From NCBI GenBank assembly GCA_016584305.1, contig JACEEZ010004848.1, forward strand, positions 62,001-126,000: a DNA stretch of 64,000 nucleotides, in the 5' to 3' direction. Shown piece after piece: positions 54,701-64,000 of this stretch (its first letter is position 1; the number at the start of each line of letters is the position of its first letter). A program made the position numbers and the translations under genes. The stretch comes from Chionoecetes opilio (lineage: Eukaryota > Arthropoda > Malacostraca > Decapoda > Majidae). The notes below the pieces were generated by a model. It was not told where the DNA came from. It did no database searches and was given only the letters and a program-made list of their open reading frames with translations.

Positions 54701-57700
54701 GGTACTATCATGGCCACTAGAGGTATTTACTATATATACAGTGTGTAGCAGTACTGTCAGCGGCACTAGGGGGTTTTATATAATATACAGTGGGTAGCAG
54801 TACTATCAGGGCACTAGTGTGTTTTACTATAATATACGGTGTGTAGCAGTACGTCAGGGCATAGGGGTTGTTTTACTATAATATACAGTGTGTAGCCAGT
54901 ACTGTCAGGCACTAGGGGTTTTACTATAATATACAGTGTGTGTAAGCGTACTATCAGGCACTAGTGTGTTTTACTATAATATACAGTGTGTAGCTAGTAC
55001 TCTCAGGGCCACCTAGGGTCTGTTTTTACTATAATATACGTGTGTAGCCAGTACGTCAGCGGCACTAGGGTGTTTACTTATAATATACAGTGTGTAGCAG
55101 TACTTGTCAGGGCACTAGTGTGTTTTACTATAATATACAGTGTGTAGCAGTACTATCAGGGCACTAGTGTGTTTTAATATAAAGACAGTGTGGTGTAGCC
55201 AGTACTATCAGGACCTAGTGTGTTTTCACATAATATACAGTGTGTAGCAAGTACTGTCAGGGCACTAGGGTGTTTTACTATAATATACAGTGTTGTAGCA
55301 GTACTATCAGGGCACTAGGGGTGTTTTACTATAATATTTTACAGTATGTAGCAGATGTCAGCGGCACTAGTGTGTTTTATAGAATATACAGTTGTGTTAG
55401 CAGTACTATCAGGGCACTAGTTGTTTTACGATAATATACAGGTGTAGGCCATACTGGTCAGGGCACTAGGGTGTTTTACTATAATATACATGTGTAGCGT
55501 ACTGTCAGGGCACTAGTGTGTTTTACTATAATCTACAGTGTGTGTAGCAGTACTGTCAGGGCACTAGTGTGTTTTACTATAATATACAGTGTGTAGCAGT
55601 ACTATCAGGGCCACTAGGGTGGTTTTTTTTACTATAATATACAGTGTGTAGCAGTTAGTCAGGGCACTAGGGTGTTTTACTATAATATACAGTGTGTAGC
55701 AGTACTGTCAGGGCACTAGGGGTGTTTTACTATAAAATACGTGTGTAGCAGTACTGTTCAGGGCACTAGGGTGTTTTACTATAATATACAGGTGTAAGCA
55801 GTACTATCAGGGCATAGTGGTTTTACTATTAATATACAGTGGTAGCAGTACTGTCAGGGCACTAGAGGTGTTGTACTTAATATACAGTGTGTAGCAGTAC
55901 TGTCAGGGCACTAGTGTGTTTTACTATAATATACAGTGTGTAGCAGTCACTGTCAGGGCACTAGGGTGTTTTACTATAATTAACAGTGTGTAGCAGTACT
56001 GTCAGGGCCCTAGTGTGTTTTACATAATATTACATGTGTAGCGTACTATCAGGGGCACTAGGGTGTTTTACTATAATATACAGTGTGTGTAACGCAGTAC
56101 TATCAGGGCCACTAGGGTGTTTTACTTAATATTACAGTGGTGTATGTAGGCAGTACTATCAGGGCATTAGGGTGTTTTACTATAATATACAGGGTGTAGC
56201 AGTACTGTCAGGCACTAGGGTGTTTTACTAAAATATACAGTGTTTTAGCAGTACTGTCAGGGCAATTAGTGTGTTTACTATAATATGACAGTTGTAGGCT
56301 AGTACTGTCAGGGCATAGGGTGTGTCTTACTATTAATATACAGTATTGTAGCAGTACTGCAGGGCACTAGGGGGTTTTACTATAATATAACAGTGGTGTA
56401 GCAGTATGTCAGGGCACTAGGGTGTTTTATATAATTACAGTGTTGTAGCCAGTATCTGTCAGGGACTAGGCGTGTATTTACTATAATATACAGTGTGTAG
56501 CATACGATCAGGGCCACTAGGGTGTTTTACTTATAATATACAGTGTGTAGCAGTACTATCAGGGCCACTAGTGTGTTTACTATAATATACAGTGTGTAGC
56601 CATACTGTCAGGGCACTAGTGTTGTTTTACTATAATATACAGTGTCTGTAGCAGTACTGTCAGGGCATAGGGGGTTTTATATAATATACAGTGTGTAGCA
56701 AGTAATATCAGGGCACTAGGGTGTTTATACTATAATTATACAGGTGTAGCCAGTACTGTCAGGGATAGGGGTTACTATAATATACAGTGTGTTAGCAGTA
56801 CTATCAGGGCACTAGGTGTTTTACTATAATATACAGTGTGTAGCAGTACTGTCAGGGCCACTAGGTGTTTTACTATAGTATACAGTGTGTAGCGTACTAT
56901 CAGGGCACTAGGGTGTTTTACTATAATATACAGTGCATGTAGCGTACTATCAGGGCAACTAGGGGTTTTACTAAATATCAGTATGTAGCAGTACTTTCAG
57001 GGCATAGGTGTTTACTATTAATAACAGTGTGTAGCATACTATCAGGGCACTAGTGTGTTTTACTATAATAGACCAGGTGTGAGCAGTACTATCAGGGCAC
57101 TAGGGGTTTTACTATATATACAGTGTGGAGCAGTACTATCAGGGCACTAGTGTGTTTTACTATAATATACAGTGTGTAGCCGACTTTCAGGGCACTAGGG
57201 TGTTTTACTATAATATTACAGTATGGTGCAGTACTGTCAGGGCACTAGTGTGTTTTCCTATAATATACAGTTGTGTAGCAGTACTGTCAGGGCACTAGTG
57301 TATGTTTACTCATAGTATACAGTGTGTAGAGTACTATCCAGGGCACTAGTGTTGTTTTACTATTAATATACAGTGTTGTAGCAGTACTGTCAGGGCACTA
57401 GTGTGTTTTTTACTATAAATATACAGTGGGTAGGAAGTACTAATAGGGGCACTCACTAGGGTGTTTACTATAATACAGTGTGTAGCAGTACTGTCAGGGC
57501 ACTAGTGGTTTACTATAATATACCAGTGTGTAGCGTACTATCAGCGGCATAGTGTGTTACTCTAATATACAGTGGTAGCAGTACTATCAGGGCACTAGTG
57601 TGTTTACTATAATATCTACAGTGTGTAGCAGAACTATAGGGCACTAGGTGTTTACTATATATACAGTGGGTAAGCAGTACTATCAGGGCACTAGTGTGTT

Positions 57701-60700
57701 TTTACTATAATATACAGTGTGTATGCAGTACTGTTCAGTGGCACTAGTGTGTTTTACTATAATCTACAGTGTGTAGCAGTACTGTCAGGGCACTAGGGGG
57801 TTTTACTATAAATATACAGGTGTGTAGCCGTACTATCAGGGCATAGTGTGTTTACTATAATATACAGTGTGTAGCAGTACTGTCAGGGCACTAGTGTTGT
57901 TTACTATAATATACAGTGTGTAGCAGTACTGTCAGGCACTAGGGTGTGTGACTATATATACAGTGTGTAGCAGTTACTACAGGGCACTAGGGTGTTTACT
58001 ATAATATACAGTGTGTAGCAGTACTATCAGGGCACTAGGGTGTTTTACTATAATAACAGTGGGTAGCAGTACTGTCAGGGCACTAGGGTGTTTTACTATA
58101 ATATACAGTGTGTAGCAGTACTGTCAGGGCACTAGGTGTTTACTATAATATAAAGTTGTTGACTGTATGCAGCTACTGTCAGGGCAATAGTGTGTTTTAC
58201 TATAATATACAGTGTGTAGCAGTTACTGTTCGCAATAGGTGTTTTACTATAATTACAGTGTGTAGCAGTTACTGTCAGGGCACTAGTGGTTTTACTTATA
58301 ATATACAGTGTGTAGCAGTACTCTCAGGGCACCTAGGTGTGTTTTACTATAATATACAGTGTGTAGCAGTACTTGTCAGGGCACTAGTGTGTTTTACTAT
58401 AAATACAGGGTGTAGCAGTACTATCAGGGCACTAGGGTTGTTTACTATAATATACAGTGTGCTAGCCAGTACTATCAGGTGCACTAGGGTGTTTTACTTA
58501 TAATATACAGTGTGTAGCAGTACTGTCAGGGCACTAGGGTTGTTTTACATAATATACAGTATGTAGCAGTACTGTCAGGGCATAGGGTGTTTTACTATTA
58601 TATATTACAGTGTTAGCAGTACTATCAGGGCACTAGGGTGTTTTACTATAATATACAGTATGTAGCTCCAGTACTGTTCAGGCACTAGGGTGTTTTACTA
58701 TAATATACAGTGTGTAGCAGTACTGTCAGGGCACTAGGGTGGTTTTACTATAATATACAGTGTGTAGGCCAGACTGTCAGGGCAACTAGGGTGTTTTATA
58801 TAATATACAGTGTGTAGCAGTTACTGTCAGGGCACTAGGGGTTTTACTATAGTTAACGTGTTTAGCAGTACTATCAGGGACTAGGGTGTTTTAATATAAT
58901 ATACAGTGTGTGTAGCAGTACTAATCAGGGACAGTGTGTTTTACTATTAATATAACAGTGGTAGCAGTACTGTCAGGCACTAGGTTGTTTTACTATAATA
59001 TACAGTGTGTAGCAGTACTGTAAGGGCACTAGTGTGTTTACTATAATATACAGTGTGTAGCCCCCCAGTACTGTCAGGCACTAGTGTGTTTTTACTAAAT
59101 AATACAGTGTGTAGCAGGTACTATCAGGGCACTAGGGTGTTTTACTATAATATACAGTGTTACGCAGTACTGTCAGGGCACTAGGGTGTTTTACGATAAT
59201 ATTACAGTGTGTAGCAAGTACTGTCAGGGCATAGGTGTTTTACATAATATACAGGTGTAGCAGTACTGTCAGGGCCACTAGGGGTTTACATAATACAGTG
59301 TGTAGCAGTACTACAGGGCATAGTGTGTTTTACATAATAACAGTGTGTAGCAGTACTGTCAGGGCACTAGGGTGTTTTACTATAAATATACAGTAGTGTA
59401 GCAGTACTGTCAGGCACTAGTGTGTTTTACTATAATTATACAGTGTGTAGCAGTACTGTCAGGGCACTAGGGTGTTTTACTGATAATATACAGTGTGTAG
59501 CAGTACTGTCAGGGCACAGTGTGTTTTACTATAATATACAGTGTGTAGCAGTACTATCAGCGGCACTAGGGTGTTTTACTATAATATACAGTGTGTTAGC
59601 AGTACTGTCAGAGGCACTAGTGTGTTTTACTAAATATTACAGTGTGTAGCAGTATATCAGGGCACTAGTTGTTTACTATAATATAAAGTGTGTAGCCAGA
59701 CTATCAGGGCACTAGGGTGTTTACTATATATTACAGTGTGTGTAGCAGTACTTAGGGCACTAGGGTGTTTTACTATAAATACAGTGGTGTAGCAGTATGT
59801 CAGGGCACTAGGGTGTTTTACTATAATATACAAGTGTTAGCGTACTGTCAGAGGCATATAGGGTGTTTTTTACTATAATATACAGTGTTGTAGCAGTCCT
59901 GTCGGGCCACTATGTGTGTTTTACTTATAATATACAGTGTGTAGCTTAGTACTGTTCAGCGGCATAGGGGTTTTACTATAAATACAGTGTGTAGCAGTAC
60001 TGCAGGGCACTAGTGTGTTTTCACTCATAATATACAGTGTGGAGCAGTACTTGTCAGGGCACTAGGGTGTTTTACTATAATATACAGTGTAGTAGCAGTA
60101 CTATCAGGGCCACTAGTGTGTTTTCCTATAATATACAGTTGTGTAGCAGTACTATCAGGGCACTAGTGTGTTTTATTATAATCAGTGTGTCGCAGTACTA
60201 TCAGGGAACTAGTGTGTTTTACTATAATTAACAAGTTAGTGTTCAGCAGTACTATCAGGGCACTAGTGTGTTTTACTATAATATACAGTGTGTAGCAGTA
60301 CGGTCAGGGCACTAGGGTGTTTTACCTATAATATACAGTGTGTAGCAGTACTATCCAGGGCACTAGGGTGTTTTACGATATATACAGTGTGTAGCAGTAC
60401 ATCAGGCACTAGTGTTGTTGTTGTGTTTACTATTAATTATTACAGTGTGTAGCAGTACTGTTCAGGGCACTAGTGTGTTTTTATATCATATACATTGTGT
60501 AGTCAGTACTGTAGGGCACTAGGTGTGTTTTACTATAAAATATCAGGTTTGTAGCAGTTACTATCAGGGCACTAGGTGTTTACTATAATATACAGTTGTG
60601 TAGCAGTACTGTCAGGGCACTTAGGGTGTTTTATATAAATACAGTGTGTAGCAGTACTATAGGGCACTAGGGTGTTTACTATAATATACAGTGTTTGAGC

Positions 60701-63700
60701 AGTACTGTCAGGGCACTAGGGGGTTTACTATAATATACGTGTGTAGCAGTACTGTCAGGGCACTAGGGTGTTTTATATAATATACAGTGTGTAGCAGTAC
60801 TGTCAGGGCACTAGTGTGTTTTACTATAATATACAGTGTTGTAAGCAGTACTGTCAGGGCACTAGGGTGTTTTTACTATAATATTACAGTGTGTGTAGCC
60901 AGTACTAATCAGGGGCCACAGGGTGTTTACTATAATACAGTGTGTAGCAGTACTGTCAGTGCACTAGGGTGTTTACTATATTACAGTGTGTAGCAGTACT
61001 ATCAGGGCACTAGTGGTTTTACATAATTATACAGTGTGTAGCAGTACTATCAGGGCACTCGGGTTGTTTTACTATAATATACAGTGTGTAGCCATTACTA
61101 TCAGGGCACTAGGGTGTTTACTATAGTATTACAGGTGAGCAGTACTATCAGGGCACTAGGGTGTTTTACTATAATCATACAGTGTGTAGCAGAGTACTAT
61201 CAGGGCACTAGGGTGTTTTACTATAATATACAGTGGTAGCATACTGTCAGGGCACGGATTGAGGGTGCTTTTTACTATAGTATTTAACAGTGTGTGTAGC
61301 AGTACTGTCAGGGCACTAGGGTTGTTTGACGATAATATACAGTGTGCTAGCAGTACTGTCAGTTGCACTAGGAGTGTTTTACTAAATATACAGGGTGTAG
61401 CAGTAATGTCAGGCACTAGGGTGTTTTATATATATACAGTGTGTAGCAGTACTATCAGGCACTAGTTTGTTTTACTATAATAATACAGTGTGTAGCAGTA
61501 CTGTCCAGGGCACTAGGGTGTTTTACTATAAGATACAGTGGTAGCAGTATGTCAGGGGCACTAGGGTGTTTTACTATAATATATATCAGGTGTGTAGCAG
61601 TACTGTCAGGGCACTAGGGTGTTTTACATAATATACAGTGTGTAGCAGTACGTCAGGGCAATAGGGTGTTTTACTAAATATACAGTGTGTAGCAGTACTG
61701 TCAGGCAACTAGGGTGTTTTACTATAATATACAGTATGTAGCAGGTACTGTTCAGGGCATAGGGTGTTTATATAATATACAGTGTGTAGCAGTACTGCAG
61801 GCACTAGTGTGTTTTACTATAGTATACCAGTGTGGTAGCTGTGTAGCAGTACTATAGGGCACTAGTGTGTTTTACTAAATATTTACAGTGGTGTAGCAGT
61901 TACTGTCAGGGCACTAGTGTGTTTTACTAGAATATACAGTGTTGTAGCAGTACTATCAGGCATAGGGTGTTTTTACTATAATATACAGTGTGTAGCAGTT
62001 ACTGTCAGGGCACTCGTGGTTTTACTATAATATACAGTGTGTAGCATCAGTATATCAGGGGCACTAGGGTGTTTTACTTAATATACCGTGGGTAGCAGTA
62101 CTATAAGGGCCTAGGGTGTTTTACTATAATATCATATGTACAGTACTGTCAGGGCACTAGGGTGTTTTACTATAATATACAGTGGTAGCAGACTATCAGG
62201 GCACTAGTGTGTTTACTATAATAACAGTGTTTGTAGCAGTACTGTCAGGGCACAGGGTGTTTTTACATAATATACAGTGTGTAGCAGACTAACAGGCACT
62301 AGGGTGTATTACTAGAATATACAGTGTTGTAGCCAGTACTGTCAGGGCACTAGGGGGGGTTCACTATTAATATACAGTGTGTAGCAGTACTATCAGGGCC
62401 ACTAGGGTGTTTTACTATAATATACAGTTGTGTAGCAGTACTATCAGGGCAACTAGTGTGTTTTACTATAATATACAGTGTGATAGCAGTACTATCAGGG
62501 CCACTAGGGTGTTTTACTATAATATAAAAGTATGTAGCATACTGTCAGTTCCATCTAGGCAACTAGGTGTTTACTATAATATACAGTGTGTAGCAGTACT
62601 GTCAGGGCAATAGGGTGTTTTACTATAGTATACAGTGTGTAGCAGTTAATGTCAGGGCACTCACTAGGGTGTTTTGTTTTACTATAATATACAGTGTGTA
62701 GCAGTACTGTCAGGGCACTAGTGCTTGTTTACTATAGTATAACAGTGTGTAGCAGTACTATCATGTGCACATGAGTGTGTTTTACTATATAATATACAGT
62801 GTGTAGCAGTACTGTCAGGGCACTAGGGTGTTTTTAACTATAATCATACAGTATGTAGCAGAGTATATCAGGGCACTAGTGTGTTTACTATAATATACAG
62901 GTGTAGCCTGTACTGTCAGGGCACTAGTGTGTTTTACTATAATATACAGTGGGTAGCAGTCCTGTCAGGGCACTGAGGGTGTTTTACTATAATATACAGT
63001 GTGTAGCAGTACTGTCAGGGCACCTAGCGGTGTTTTTACTATAATATCCAGTGGTAGCCAGTACTATCAGGGACTAGGGTGTTTTACTATAATATACAGT
63101 GTGTAGCAGTACTGTCAGGTCACTAGGGTGTTTTACTATAATATACAGTATGTAGCATTACTGTCAGGGCACTAGTGTGTTTTACTATAATATACAGTGT
63201 GTAGCAGTAATGTCAGGGCACAAGGTGTTTTACTATAATATACAGTGGTAGCAGTACTGTCCAGGGCACTTAGGGTGTTTTACTATAATAATACAGTCGT
63301 TGTAGCGGTACTATCAGGGCAACTAGGGTGTTTTGACTATATATACAGTGTGTAACGCATTACGTCAGTGGCACTAGGGTGTTTACTATAATAATACAGT
63401 GTGTAGCAGTACTATCAGGGCACTAGTGTGTTTTTACTATAATATACAGTGTGTAGCAGTAATGTCAGGGCCCTAGGGTGTTTACTCTAATATACAGTGT
63501 GTAGCATTACTGTCAGGGCACTAGGGTGGTTTACTATAATATACAGTGTGTAGCAGTACGTCAGGGCACTAGTGTGTTTTAACTATAATATACAGTTGTG
63601 TAGCAGTACTGTCAGTGACTAGGTGTTGTACTATAACTACAGTGTTGTAGCAGTACTGTCAGCAAGGCACTAGTGTGTTTTACTAATAATATACAGTGGT

Positions 63701-64000
63701 GTAGCAGTACTATCAGGGCACTAGGGGTGGTTTTTTTACTATAATATACAGTGTGTAGCAGAGTACTGTCAGGGCAATAGGGTGTTTTACTATAAATACA
63801 GTGTTGTAGCAGTACTATCAGGGCACTAGGGTGTGTTTTACTATAATATACAGTGTGTAGCAGTAATGTCAGGGCACTAGGGTTGTGTTTTACTATAATA
63901 TACAGTGTGTAGCAGTACTATCAGCAGGCATAGGGTGTTTAATATAAAGACAGTGTGTAGCAGTACTATCAGGGCACTAGGGTGTTTTACTAATAATATA
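51785..64000 (+). repeat. 49-bp satellite array, runs off the window
   Basis: About 250 units of a 49-bp repeat ('ttttactataatatacagtg', then 'tgtagcagtactgtcagggc', then 'actagggtg'). Two sites vary commonly: tactGtc/tactAtc and ctagGgtg/ctagTgtg. Nearly every unit carries one or more single-base insertions or deletions. Homopolymer blow-ups occur (T-runs near 53466 and 53897, A-run near 52659). By position it would lie in intron 7 of the E1 gene, if the gene is intact. Confidence 0.95.

Noticed and set aside
41220..64000. CRISPR array
   Set aside because: The repeats are contiguous with no unique spacers and the DNA is clearly eukaryotic.

Overview
The window reads as nuclear DNA of an arthropod, most likely a decapod crustacean. 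The support is TTAGG-type telomere-like repeats, several LINE, SINE and MITE families, very long minisatellites, and one intron-rich ubiquitin-E1 gene; species assignment is inference. Nothing bacterial or CRISPR-like is present. Real coding content is small: the 5' half of a ubiquitin-activating enzyme (E1) gene on the + strand (seven exons, 28201-49034, continuing past the right edge), two copies of a 137-residue ORF carried by an LTR element, and decayed fragments of transposase and LINE proteins.

Layout. 1-2.98 kb: a roughly 300-bp repeat family (here R1) in tandem and inverted copies, with a 34-bp GGTTAG-rich tandem repeat. 2.98-5.66 kb: a giant fold-back element with TTA target duplications, itself hit by a 242-bp hAT-type MITE. 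5.66-8.9 kb and 22.8-24.0 kb: SINE and MITE fragments around a decayed transposase-like gene. 8.9-22.8 kb: a four-level nest of one LTR-element family. Each level has its own 4-bp target duplication: an old solo LTR (CCAG), split by a complete minus-strand element (CATG), split by a complete plus-strand element (CTAC), whose 5' LTR is split by a solo LTR (CTAC). The complete elements have LTRs of about 1.64-1.82 kb and an internal region of only about 1.8 kb. That region has a primer-binding-like site and a single 137-aa ORF, with no reverse transcriptase, integrase or protease visible. This is the best candidate in the window for an undescribed system.

24.0-28.2 kb: a tRNA-derived SINE and a 21-bp (17/21/25) minisatellite. 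A 1,260-bp TA-flanked inverted-repeat element has inserted into that minisatellite. 28.2-49.0 kb: the E1 gene. Its introns are almost entirely repeats: a pogo/Tigger-like element in intron 1, LINE remnants in introns 3 and 5 (one LINE ORF carries an in-frame 75-bp expansion of about 16 copies), and a 7.2-kb array of a 40-bp unit that fills nearly all of intron 6. 49.0-51.8 kb: another pogo-like element loaded with SINE and LINE insertions. 51.8 kb to the right edge: more than 12 kb of a 49-bp tandem repeat with dense single-base indels, probably inside intron 7.

The predicted E1 fragment keeps the inactive and active adenylation-domain motifs and reaches the catalytic cysteine (codon at 48982-48984, residue about 619). 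Exon 2 contains two compensating frame breaks in G/C homopolymers that look like assembly errors. The N-terminal half resembles UBA1 overall but has several UBA7-like signatures, so the paralogue is not settled.
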